From contig JAHEZD010000016.1 of the NCBI GenBank assembly GCA_023251255.1, positions 1 through 64,000 on the forward strand: a DNA stretch of 64,000 nucleotides. The letters are read 5' to 3'. The stretch's first letter is position 1; each line of letters opens with the position of its first letter. Both the position numbers and the translations under genes were made by a program. Shown one piece after another: positions 17,220 through 24,752 of the stretch. Origin of the DNA: Chitinophagaceae bacterium. Lineage in GTDB: Bacteria > Bacteroidota > Bacteroidia > Chitinophagales > Chitinophagaceae. Below the pieces are notes generated by a model that saw nothing but the letters and a program-made list of their open reading frames with translations, did not search any database and was not told the DNA's origin.

Positions 17220-17581
17220 ATGAGAACAGCCTTTTTGCTATTCATCGGTTCGGTCCTGTTTTTCAAAACAGGAGCTTCCCAATCCAAGTTGGGCAATGTG
17301 GTCTCTGTATCCATTACTACCACAGATATTGATTCTTCTGTAGCTGTATATGAAAAATTGGGCTTCCCCCAAATTGCATCCAATACTTATCCTTTTCCAT
17401 GGGCACAGGTAAGCATTTCACTTTTCCTGCCATTACGTATTTTGGATTGGATACAGAAAAGCGGATACAGCAATTGAAGGATAAGGGGCTTACCAACTTC
17501 ACTGAAATCAGGGGCAAGAAAAATGTGAGCGTGAACACTTGGGAAGGCCAGCACTTCTTTATTTTTTCGTTGGGAATGTAG
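17220..17581 (+). pseudogene. Truncated, frameshifted VOC/glyoxalase-family gene
   Basis: The first frame begins at the ATG at 17220 with a signal-like start (MRTAFLLFIGSVLFF) and a VOC N-terminus (SVSITTTDIDSSVAVYEKLG), then leaves the family near 17415. A second frame, reading ITYFGLDTEKRIQQLKDKG and ending VNTWEGQHFFIFSLGM, continues the same fold. A frameshift with internal loss of sequence around 17405-17430 explains both. The second half of a typical VOC protein is also missing. Probably non-functional; a sequencing error cannot be excluded for the shift, but it would not restore the missing part. Confidence 0.65.
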
Positions 17582-17763
17582 GCTTCTTTCTGCTTTTGCA
17601 AAGCTCAATCCCCATCCGGGCCATGAATGGAACCCTTCGACAAACCCAGGATAAACTTGCCGAGAACGATGCCATTCATTCCCCTGCCCGTGATTAAACT
17701 CTCTTTTTTCCATATCAGCATTAGCAAGTATTTTCGCAACCTCATTTAAAAAATCAAATTACC

Positions 17764-19170
17764 ATGGCATACGATTTAGTTGTTATTGGCAGTGGACCAG
17801 GTGGCTATCCTGCTGCTATCCGTGCTTCACAGTTGGGTTTTAAAGTTGCTATTATAGAGAAGGAGCTACTGGGCGGTATCTGCCTGAACTGGGGCTGTAT
17901 CCCAACCAAAGCTTTGTTGAAGAGCGCACAAGTGAACGAATACCTGAAACATAGTACTGATTACGGTATCAACTCCACGGGTTCAGCAGATTTTGGTGCT
18001 GTGATCAAACGTAGCCGTGGTGTGGCCGATAAGATGAGCAAGGGCGTAACCTTCCTGATGAAGAAAAACAAGATTGATGTGATCATGGGCTATGGCAAAG
18101 TGAAGGGAAAGGGCCAAACCGAAGTAACAGCTGCTGATGGTAGCAAACAGGTTGTGGAGAGCAAGTTTATTGTGATTGCCACTGGTGGCCGCAGCCGTGA
18201 ACTGCCTAACCTGAAACAGGACGGGCAGAAAGTAATCGGTTACCGCGAAGCCATGTCATTGGCCACACAGCCGAAAAGCATGATCATTGTAGGTAGCGGC
18301 GCTATAGGAGTGGAGTTTGCTTATGTGTACAATAGCATGGGCACCAAAGTGACCATTGTGGAGTTCCTGCCAAGGATCGTTCCTGTGGAAGATGAGGACA
18401 TTTCCAAGGAACTGGAAAAGCAGTACAAGAAACAGGGCATTGAAATAATGACCAATTCTTCTGTGGAAAGTGTGGATACATCTGGTGAAGGTGTAAAGGC
18501 TGTGGTAAAGAAACAGGATGGCAGCACCATTACTTTGGAAGCCGATATCGTATTAAGTGCAGTAGGTGTGGTGGCCAACATTGAAAACATTGGCCTGGAA
18601 GAAACAGGCATCAAGTTCGAGAAAGGAAAGATCATTGTTGACAAATACCAACAGACTTCATTGCAGGGTGTATATGCCATTGGGGATTGCTCCCCGGGAC
18701 AGGCTTTGGCACACGTAGCTTCCAAAGAAGGCATCAATGCAGCAGAGCATATGGCCTATATGGAAAAGAAGCACAACCACTTACCTGAAGCCATTGATTA
18801 CAACAATGTACCGGGCTGTACGTATTGCACTCCTGAAATTTCCAGCGTGGGCTATACGGAGAAAGCTGCGAAGGATGCTGGTTATGAAATCAAGGTGGGT
18901 AAGTTCCCCTTTATTGCAAGTGGAAAAGCGGTTGCTGCCGGGGCTACAGAAGGGTTCGTCAAAGTAATCTTTGATGCTAAATATGGTGAGTTCCTAGGTT
19001 GCCACATGATTGGCAACAATGTAACCGATTTGATTGCAGAAGCTGTGGTAGCAAGGAAACTGGAAACAACATCACATGAAATACTCAATGCCATCCACCC
19101 GCACCCAACCATGAGCGAAGGTTTGAAGGAAGCTGTGGCTGCTGCTTATGGTGAAGCAATTGATATTTAA
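17764..19170 (+). CDS. lpdA: Dihydrolipoyl dehydrogenase
   Basis: The 468-residue FAD enzyme (E3) reoxidises lipoyl groups of 2-oxoacid dehydrogenase complexes with NAD+. It shows the FAD GSGPGGYPAAI motif at 9-19, the redox-active pair Cys40/Cys45 in GGICLNWGCIPTKALL, the NAD-binding VGSGAIGVEFA, the second FAD motif in YAIGDCSPG, and the catalytic HPHPTMSE near the C-terminus. The length is standard. E1/E2 genes are not in the window. A palindromic repeat begins three bases after its stop codon, and a hairpin terminator follows at 19354. Confidence 0.97.
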   Translation: MAYDLVVIGSGPGGYPAAIRASQLGFKVAIIEKELLGGICLNWGCIPTKALLKSAQVNEYLKHSTDYGINSTGSADFGAVIKRSRGVADKMSKGVTFLMKKNKIDVIMGYGKVKGKGQTEVTAADGSKQVVESKFIVIATGGRSRELPNLKQDGQKVIGYREAMSLATQPKSMIIVGSGAIGVEFAYVYNSMGTKVTIVEFLPRIVPVEDEDISKELEKQYKKQGIEIMTNSSVESVDTSGEGVKAVVKKQDGSTITLEADIVLSAVGVVANIENIGLEETGIKFEKGKIIVDKYQQTSLQGVYAIGDCSPGQALAHVASKEGINAAEHMAYMEKKHNHLPEAIDYNNVPGCTYCTPEISSVGYTEKAAKDAGYEIKVGKFPFIASGKAVAAGATEGFVKVIFDAKYGEFLGCHMIGNNVTDLIAEAVVARKLETTSHEILNAIHPHPTMSEGLKEAVAAAYGEAIDI

Positions 19171-19172
19171 TT

Positions 19173-19320
19173 ACTGATGTTACCGCAAAGCTTGTGGGAA
19201 TAATGTCAGCCTGAGGCCCTCGAAAGCAATCTGGTTTCCAAATAGGTTTCGACAAGCCCGCCTGAACGGACGGGCAGGCTCAACCTGACATCGGTATTTG
19301 ACATTTTGCGTGATATCAGT
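19173..19320. repeat. Palindromic REP-like repeat, ACTGATG-ended subtype
   Basis: A ~148-bp imperfect palindrome from ACTGATGTTACCGCAAAG to TTTTGCGTGATATCAGT, with GTCAGCCTGAGG and TTTCGACAAGCCCGCC inside. It is placed immediately after lpdA. Confidence 0.8.
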
Positions 19321-19353
19321 TAATAAATTAGGAGCAAAAGGAATATAACAAGA

Positions 19354-19392
19354 AACAGGCATTATCAATTGGTAATGCCTGTTCTTTTTTTG
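19354..19392 (+). terminator. Rho-independent terminator after lpdA
   Basis: Perfect 11-bp stem AACAGGCATTA (19354-19364) / TAATGCCTGTT (19373-19383), 8-nt loop, followed by CTTTTTTTGG. Confidence 0.8.
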
Positions 19393-19638
19393 GTTGGATT
19401 ATTCGAACAGGATGTTTGTAATTTTTACGATGCCACCCGTTAAGAAGGGCTTATTTTGTGAGGTTACTTAATGTTGATAGGGGTATCCTTTTAGCTGTCC
19501 TAACATTTGAAAGCTGGTATTGCTTCCTCGGAATTGGAAATAATACCCATTGAGTAAACAAGTACACCATTTATCTTTCAACATAAATTAGGGGGTGGTT
19601 ATTGAACAATCCTTCTATTTTTACTGCATAATCTTAAG
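19393..19638. other. Intergenic, nothing recognised
   Basis: AT-rich sequence between the lpdA terminator and the DUF1684 gene. No gene, repeat or clear consensus promoter was found. Confidence 0.5.
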
Positions 19639-20235
19639 ATGAAGCCAATCATAATTCTTGCTGCTACCATGCTGTTTTCAAGCGTTTCTTTCTCGCAGGA
19701 ACCTTATACGGACTCGATAAGGGCCTTCCAGAAGAAATATGTGGACGAGCTTTATACCATTATCAAAAAGGACACGGCATATATCAGGTTCTATCCGGTT
19801 AATCCATCCATGAAAGTGGTGGCCCGAGTGGAACTACTGGTCAATCAGAAACCGTTCAAAATGACCACTTCCTCAGGTACCAGTAAGGAAGCGGAGAAAT
19901 ATGCCCAACTCACTTTTACATTGCAAGGCCGTGAGCATAAACTGTTTGCTTACCAGTTGCTTTCATTAAAGAACAGCCAATCAACTGCCCACCTTTTTTT
20001 CGTTCCTTTTGTGGACAATACTTCCAACAATGAAAGTTATGGTGGTGGCAGGTATATTGATTTTGAAACGGTGGATATTCAAAACAGTACGCTGGTTATC
20101 GATTTCAACAAAGCTTACAATCCTTACTGTGCTTTTGTACCGGGATATAATTGTCCCATTCCACCCAAGGAGAATACGTTGAGCATACCTGTAAAAGCTG
20201 GTGAACGCTATTGGAAGGAGAAGTTTGTGCATTAG
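19639..20235 (+). CDS. DUF1684 family secreted protein
   Basis: 198 residues with a signal peptide (MKPIIILAATMLFSSVSFSQ). The mature region carries the DUF1684 signature: YGGGRYIDFETV, DFNKAYNPYCAFVPGYNCPIPPKEN and a final AGERYW. The motif with conserved Cys, Pro and Asn residues defines the family, which is common in Bacteroidota and has no established biochemical function. It appears monocistronic; the following gene is another secreted protein in the same direction 180 bp away. Confidence 0.9.
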   Translation: MKPIIILAATMLFSSVSFSQEPYTDSIRAFQKKYVDELYTIIKKDTAYIRFYPVNPSMKVVARVELLVNQKPFKMTTSSGTSKEAEKYAQLTFTLQGREHKLFAYQLLSLKNSQSTAHLFFVPFVDNTSNNESYGGGRYIDFETVDIQNSTLVIDFNKAYNPYCAFVPGYNCPIPPKENTLSIPVKAGERYWKEKFVH

Positions 20236-20416
20236 GATGGGATAATATTGGCACGGATCATTATGTGCCTTATTCGTGTAATTCATGGCAACCAGTCTGT
20301 CATGGATGGTAGTCCGGGAACCGGTTTTCATAACTTTCGACTAATCCCCAAAAACAGGAAATTGTGGGCAACTTTTAACCTCGTGTAAACATTGGCTTGG
20401 GGTACTTTGCAAGGCT

Positions 20417-21304
20417 ATGAAAAAACTGTTTTCATTCTTGCTGACCATTTATATACTGTGTTCCATGTCGCTACATGCCCAAACTGTAGCAGGCCATTGG
20501 TATGGCGTGGGCAAAGTGGATTTGCCGGGCAGCAGCAATGTTTATATGAGCGAGTTTATCCTTACCCAAAAGGGCAAGCAGGTAACCGGTTTCTTCAATT
20601 ATTATTTCAGGGACAGTTTGTTCAGCAACAAGGTCACAGGTAGCTTTGATGCAGCCACCCGTAGGCTTGTCATCAATCCCACCACGTTGATCCACCACAG
20701 TTCCACCAGTACGGTTACCGGTATCGATTGCCCAATGAGTGGCGAGTTTATTTTACGCGTAGCAAGGGCCGAATCTGTTTTGACTGGTGTAATGGTGAGC
20801 AATAAGGATTACAGGTTTACCTGCCCACCGGTCAACTTTAAACTGAAGATTGCAACGGATTCCATTACCCCGCAGCCATCCAAAGTGGATACGGTAAAGC
20901 TGAAGCCAGCTAGGAGGGATGTTAGGCCCGCGGAAAAGACAAAGCATGTAGAGTTCGCCAAAAGGGAAAAGAATTATATCAAGGAAATAGAAGTGACCAG
21001 CGATGTACTGCAATTGGAGTTCTATGATAATGGTTCCATTGACAACGATTCCATCACGGTTTTCTTCAACGATAGTATGGTGGTTTCAAAAGCCATGCTC
21101 AATTATAAGGCAATCACCATTAATGTAAATATGGATGATGGCCTCGACTTCAATGAACTGGCCATGTTTGCGGAAAGTGTGGGTACCATTCCTCCCAATA
21201 CTGCTTTGTTGGTAATCCATGATGGCAACAAGCGGTACGATGTTTTAATGAGCAGCGATTTTGAGAAGACAGCTACTATAAAGCTTGTTCGGAAGAAAGA
21301 ATAG
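20417..21304 (+). CDS. Hypothetical secreted two-domain protein
   Basis: 295 residues beginning with a signal peptide (MKKLFSFLLTIYILCSMSLHAQ). Residues ~23-150 form a beta-rich region (GHWYGVGKVDLPG, GKQVTGFFNYYF) resembling a lipocalin-like or calycin fold. A Lys/Arg/Pro-rich linker (~155-190) leads to a second beta-rich domain (LQLEFYDNGSIDNDSITVFFND, PPNTALLVIHDGN). The second domain has the pattern of Bacteroidota extracellular beta-sandwich modules. No function is known. Confidence 0.8.
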   Translation: MKKLFSFLLTIYILCSMSLHAQTVAGHWYGVGKVDLPGSSNVYMSEFILTQKGKQVTGFFNYYFRDSLFSNKVTGSFDAATRRLVINPTTLIHHSSTSTVTGIDCPMSGEFILRVARAESVLTGVMVSNKDYRFTCPPVNFKLKIATDSITPQPSKVDTVKLKPARRDVRPAEKTKHVEFAKREKNYIKEIEVTSDVLQLEFYDNGSIDNDSITVFFNDSMVVSKAMLNYKAITINVNMDDGLDFNELAMFAESVGTIPPNTALLVIHDGNKRYDVLMSSDFEKTATIKLVRKKE

Positions 21305-21330
21305 GGGTAACCTAATGTGTTATGATAGTA

Positions 21331-21502
21331 ACTGATGTTACGCAAAATGTCAAATGCTGATGTCAGGTTGAGCCTGCCCGTCCGTTCAGGCGGGCTTGTC
21401 GAAACCTGCTTGAAAACTGAAATCGCCTTCGGGTAGTTCGGCAAGCTCACTATGACATCCCTCAGGCTGACATTATTCCCACAATCTTTGCGTAACATCA
21501 GT
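21331..21502. repeat. Palindromic REP-like repeat, ACTGATG-ended subtype
   Basis: A ~172-bp element between two convergent genes. The ends ACTGATGTTACGCAAA and TTTGCGTAACATCAGT are perfect inverted copies (16 bp), making this the best-preserved member. The interior holds GTCAGGTTGAGCC, GGCTTGTCGAAACC and TCGCCTTCGGGTAGTTCGGC. Confidence 0.85.
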
Positions 21503-21519
21503 AAAATAAATTGCGCTTG

Positions 21520-21993
21520 CTAATAGCTTACCAATTCGGCATTCAATTTTTTTGCCAGCCCTTCCGCCCCCCATTTCATGACCATATCATGGTTGTACTG
21601 GAATGCAGGTTTCAATAGGAATGAAAACCAGTTCATCCATATTTTATTGGTGATTACGTTCCAGTTGTACTGCACGTAAGTGATGCCATCTTTCTGTTCA
21701 AAGAACCAGGTGCCGTTCCCTTCCAGTTCGCCAAAGGCAATACCCGCAAGCTTTTTGTAATCTTCTCTTTCTGTCAAGCGCATGTTGAAGGCAAGTTTGT
21801 AGGGCAGTGCACTTTTCCAGGTATATTCCCTAACGCTATCGATGCCACGTGCATCACCCTTTTGCAGTTCTTCCACGGCCAATACGCCCTTCCACCAGTT
21901 GGGCCAATCGAGTGAATCATAAATAGCATCCCATATCGGTTCCAAAGGCGCCCTGAACTGCCATTTGGTGACGAATGAATATTCCGTTGCCAT
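21520..21993 (-). CDS. SRPBCC family protein
   Basis: 157 residues from the ATG at 21993 (MATEYSFVTKWQFRAP). The sequence PLEPIWDAIYDSLDWPNWWKGV is the usual START/SRPBCC opening, and NGTWFFEQKDGITYVQYNWNV the central beta strands; the last helix is MVMKWGAEGLAKKLN. Family members bind hydrophobic ligands; the ligand here is unknown. The 27 residues upstream in the same frame are Cys/Arg-rich and not family-like, so they are excluded. Confidence 0.85.
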   Translation of the reverse strand: MATEYSFVTKWQFRAPLEPIWDAIYDSLDWPNWWKGVLAVEELQKGDARGIDSVREYTWKSALPYKLAFNMRLTEREDYKKLAGIAFGELEGNGTWFFEQKDGITYVQYNWNVITNKIWMNWFSFLLKPAFQYNHDMVMKWGAEGLAKKLNAELVSY

Positions 21994-22095
21994 AAGGATT
22001 TTTGTGTTTATATACGAAGTAAGAACAATTTTGGTTGTCGCAGCCCTACATGAGAATCTAAAAAAGCAACCCATTGCAAGCCATAAAGAATATGT

Positions 22096-22397
22096 CTATA
22101 ATTCCTTTCCCTTGACAACCAGCGACGATTGAATGGATTGCTTCTTTAAATGCAAAAAACGTTTCCTTTCGTTATCCTGCAGGAAACTTTCAAAATCAGC
22201 TTCCGTGCCGAACTGGATCAAATGCAGTTCGTAAGGGCTTTCCATATTGCACAGGATGATTTCATTGTGGGATGGTCTTAAACGCAGCAGCAATTGCCCA
22301 TTGTATTTTGATATAATGGGCAGTACCCTACTTCAAACTGGTGGAAAATTGCTTCCTGGCCTTCTTTGAGATAGATAAGTTGGGTTATGTAAATCAT
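22096..22397 (-). pseudogene. Frameshifted DUF1330-like gene
   Basis: Two minus-strand frames together make one ~100-residue protein of the small dimeric alpha/beta-barrel (DUF1330/EthD-like) type. The first, from the ATG at 22397, reads MIYITQLIYLKEGQEAIFHQF; the second continues LPIISKYNGQLLLRLRPS, then SPYELHLIQFGTEADFESF to VVKGKEL. The switch is near 22330, in a GTAGGGTA tract, and needs a one-base change. Either a recent pseudogene or a base-calling error. It lies 5 bp after the GNAT gene at 22403 on the same strand. Confidence 0.65.
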
Positions 22398-22402
22398 GCT
22401 GT

Positions 22403-22936
22403 TTATTGAATGAACTCCTTTTCCAATATCGAATAAAAATAATTATCAACCCATTGGCCCCTGATGGGCAGTATTTCCCTTTTTCTTCCTTCCCTTGTGA
22501 AGCCCGCTTTTTCCAGTACACGGATGGAAGCCATGTTGCCCACGGCACAACCAGCTTCAATCCTGTGGAGTTGCAGGGTTCCAAAGCCCAGTTTCAATAC
22601 TTCCTGCAGGGCTTCGATTGTATAGCCCTTGCCCCAGTACGTTGGATGCGTTTTGTACCAGATTTCTGCGCTCCGGTAATTTGGTTTGCCCATGTTCAAT
22701 CCAATCAGTCCAATGAACGCCTGGGTGCTTTTCAGCTCCATACAATAAACATACAGTGAATTTGCTTTTTGTCTACCGGTCCATTCCAGTAATAGTTGCT
22801 CCGTGGTTTCAATAGATTCCGGAATACCCAATGTGTTGAACTCATCCACCGCCGGTAGGGAATGGAGCTGGTGGATGGCTTGCAGGTAATCAGGCGATAG
22901 TACTGTGAGATGAAGACGAAGGGTTTGAAGCGACAT
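22403..22936 (-). CDS. GNAT acetyltransferase (RimJ/RimL-like)
   Basis: The 177-residue protein has the layout of ribosomal-protein-alanine-acetyltransferase relatives: TLRLHLTVLSPDYL at the start, GLIGLNMGKPNYRSAEIWYKTHPTYWGKGYTIEAL with the acetyl-CoA-binding YWGKGY turn, then HRIEAGCAVGNMASIRVLEKAGFTREGRKRE. Members acetylate protein N-termini or small amines; the substrate is not predictable. It is followed closely by the frameshifted DUF1330-like gene and preceded by the DNA methyltransferase gene 137 bp away. Confidence 0.9.
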   Translation of the reverse strand: MSLQTLRLHLTVLSPDYLQAIHQLHSLPAVDEFNTLGIPESIETTEQLLLEWTGRQKANSLYVYCMELKSTQAFIGLIGLNMGKPNYRSAEIWYKTHPTYWGKGYTIEALQEVLKLGFGTLQLHRIEAGCAVGNMASIRVLEKAGFTREGRKREILPIRGQWVDNYFYSILEKEFIQ

Positions 22937-23073
22937 GTAAGATTATTTATTCTTGAATTTTCTGTTGGCCTCGGCTTCTTTCCGGTAATCTGTCAGAAGC
23001 ATGTGCCAATGGTTGGAGCTTGGATATGTTTATGGAAGGTTTCCGTGCTGGAGCCATCTTGAAAACTAGCTTT

Positions 23074-24342
23074 TCATCCAATTTTTTTGATCAAAGAGGC
23101 ACCAATCTTTTCAATAACGCCCACTACCAGTGCATTGCCCATGAAGAAGGCCCTTTTCGCATCGGAAATCCCGCTCAGGTTGGTATGGTCATCCGGGAAC
23201 ATGTTCAACCTTTCCAGTTCAATGGGGGAGAGCCTTCTGTAACCTTTTGCTGTTTGGATAACGTGTTTGAACCTGGAGGGGGAAGCACCTCCCTCGCCCG
23301 TTATGATGGTCCTGGAAGGCTTGTCCAAAGGGTCCGGAAAAATCATTCCGCCCTCGCTGTAGTTGTATTCAAAGCCTGCTGCATTCTTCCGCAGTTCCTT
23401 TTTGGCCCCCTTCAAATAGGCCCATTTTTCAAGGTCCTTTTCTTTGATATAGAACTCCTCCGTTACTTCCCCATTTTGTATGAGGTCTTTAAGAAGGGTG
23501 TAATTGCCTTCATAATTTGGCCGGGTTTTCATCGTGGTCACTTGACCATCGATCATGATACCTGCATTTTCGAACATACCAACTGTTTTGCCCAAATTGA
23601 AGTTCTTGGAAATGGCCACAATGCTCCCTTTCAGTTCAAATTGGGTTGGGGAGGCCTGTCTCTTGGGGATTACGTGGAATGCAGTTGCCAGTACACCTTC
23701 TTCCAATATCCATTCGCTGTGGGAAGTGTTCTTTATTGCACCGTAAATGGATGTTCCTTCCAGGTAGGCCAATATGAAAATCCTCCTCCTCCTTTGTGGC
23801 ATACCAAATTCTGCAGCATTGATCACCCTCCATTCAACAGCATAGCCCAGATCATTTAAACTTTTTAGGATGATGGCAAAGTCCCTTCCCTTTTGCTTGG
23901 AAGGCGAAATCAGGAGCCTGTCCACATTTTCCAGGAAAAGGTACTTGGGTTTATGCTCCTTCTCGCTTACTATTTTGTGGATGGACCACCACAGAACGCC
24001 TTTCTTCCCAATGAGGCCCTTTGAGTTTTTTAGTGAGGTGGCCACTGAATAGTCCTGACAGGGAAATCCCCCAACCAATAGGTCATGGTCAGGTATGGTG
24101 GAAATATCCACAGACGAAATATCTTCATTAGAATGTGCCTCCTTACCGAAACGTTTCTCATAAACCAATGAAGCATGCTGTATTTTGGTGGATGGCTCCC
24201 ATTGGTTGCTCCAAACAATTTGGTAAGGCGATTGCAAAGTTTTCCTGTATCCTGATGAAGCGGATTTCCCTTTCCAGCCTTCAAGACCAAGCCTAAAGCC
24301 CCCCACGCCAGCAAACAGCTCCGCTACTTTTATCTTACCCAT
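23074..24342 (-). CDS. DNA (cytosine-5) methyltransferase, solitary
   Basis: A 422-residue C5 methyltransferase. Motif I is ELFAGVGGFRLGLE; motif IV is GGFPCQDYS with catalytic Cys95; motif VI is ENV at 138-140; motif VIII is QRRRR at 183-187; motif X is the terminal MGNALVVGVIEKIG. A ~140-residue variable region before the C-terminal motifs should be the target-recognition domain. All motifs are intact, so it is probably active. No restriction endonuclease, Vsr or controller gene is next to it, so it looks like an orphan (regulatory or protective) enzyme or a relic of a restriction system. The recognition sequence cannot be read from sequence. Confidence 0.93.
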   Translation of the reverse strand: MGKIKVAELFAGVGGFRLGLEGWKGKSASSGYRKTLQSPYQIVWSNQWEPSTKIQHASLVYEKRFGKEAHSNEDISSVDISTIPDHDLLVGGFPCQDYSVATSLKNSKGLIGKKGVLWWSIHKIVSEKEHKPKYLFLENVDRLLISPSKQKGRDFAIILKSLNDLGYAVEWRVINAAEFGMPQRRRRIFILAYLEGTSIYGAIKNTSHSEWILEEGVLATAFHVIPKRQASPTQFELKGSIVAISKNFNLGKTVGMFENAGIMIDGQVTTMKTRPNYEGNYTLLKDLIQNGEVTEEFYIKEKDLEKWAYLKGAKKELRKNAAGFEYNYSEGGMIFPDPLDKPSRTIITGEGGASPSRFKHVIQTAKGYRRLSPIELERLNMFPDDHTNLSGISDAKRAFFMGNALVVGVIEKIGASLIKKIG

Positions 24343-24430
24343 GCTCTAGGGGGATTTGTCATTTTTATCCATATAGTCCCAACGAATGTAAAAGCAAATT
24401 ACTAAAGCAGTAACAAGATTGTTTACGATA

Positions 24431-24565
24431 GTGACTCCTTTTGAATAATCGAGTTGTTAGCCTGAGCCCTGAATAGTCGGGATTTGCAACCTGTCGAAGG
24501 CGGTTTCCTATCGTAATTCTAATTCGGTTTCGACAAGCTCAACCTGACAATTTATCAAATTAGAC
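24431..24565. repeat. Palindromic repeat, GTGACTC-ended subtype
   Basis: Related to 5401-5513: it shares the left end GTGACTC, the interior TATCGTAATTCTAATTCGG and TTCGACAAGCTCAACCTGAC. The right end has decayed. Confidence 0.75.
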
Positions 24566-24572
24566 GCATAAA

Positions 24573-24608
24573 AAAACAGTCACCTATTGGTAGTTAGGTG
24601 ACTGTTTT
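24573..24608. terminator. Bidirectional terminator downstream of topA
   Basis: Perfect 14-bp stem AAAACAGTCACCTA (24573-24586) / TAGGTGACTGTTTT (24595-24608) with an 8-nt loop and T-rich flanks in both directions. Confidence 0.8.
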
Positions 24609-24617
24609 TATTTATTC

Positions 24618-24742
24618 GCTGATGTTGCGCAAAGATTGTGGGAATAATGTCAGACTGAGGCCCTCGAAGGCAATCTGGCTTCCAAACAGGTTTCGACAAG
24701 CTCAACCTGACATCAGTATTTCACATTTTGCGCCACATCAGT
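24618..24742. repeat. Palindromic REP-like repeat, ACTGATG-ended subtype
   Basis: A ~125-bp member with left end GCTGATGTTGCGCAAAG, right end TTTTGCGCCACATCAGT, and interior GTCAGACTGAGG / TTTCGACAAGCTCAACCTGA. It sits directly beyond the 3' end of topA. Confidence 0.8.
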
Positions 24743-24752
24743 TATTCAAATG

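Larger units (their letters stand above)
24343..24752. other. Gene-free stretch with two palindromic repeats and a terminator
   Basis: These 410 bases hold a GTGACTC-ended palindrome (about 24431-24565), a strong bidirectional hairpin (24573-24608) and an ACTGATG-like palindrome (24618-24742). Frames crossing this region come from the repeats. Confidence 0.7.

Noticed and set aside
22945-23003. Possible short remnant (LLTDYRKEAEANRKFKNK) before the GNAT gene
   Set aside because: Looks coding but is only about 20 residues, with no upstream frame; cannot be assigned.
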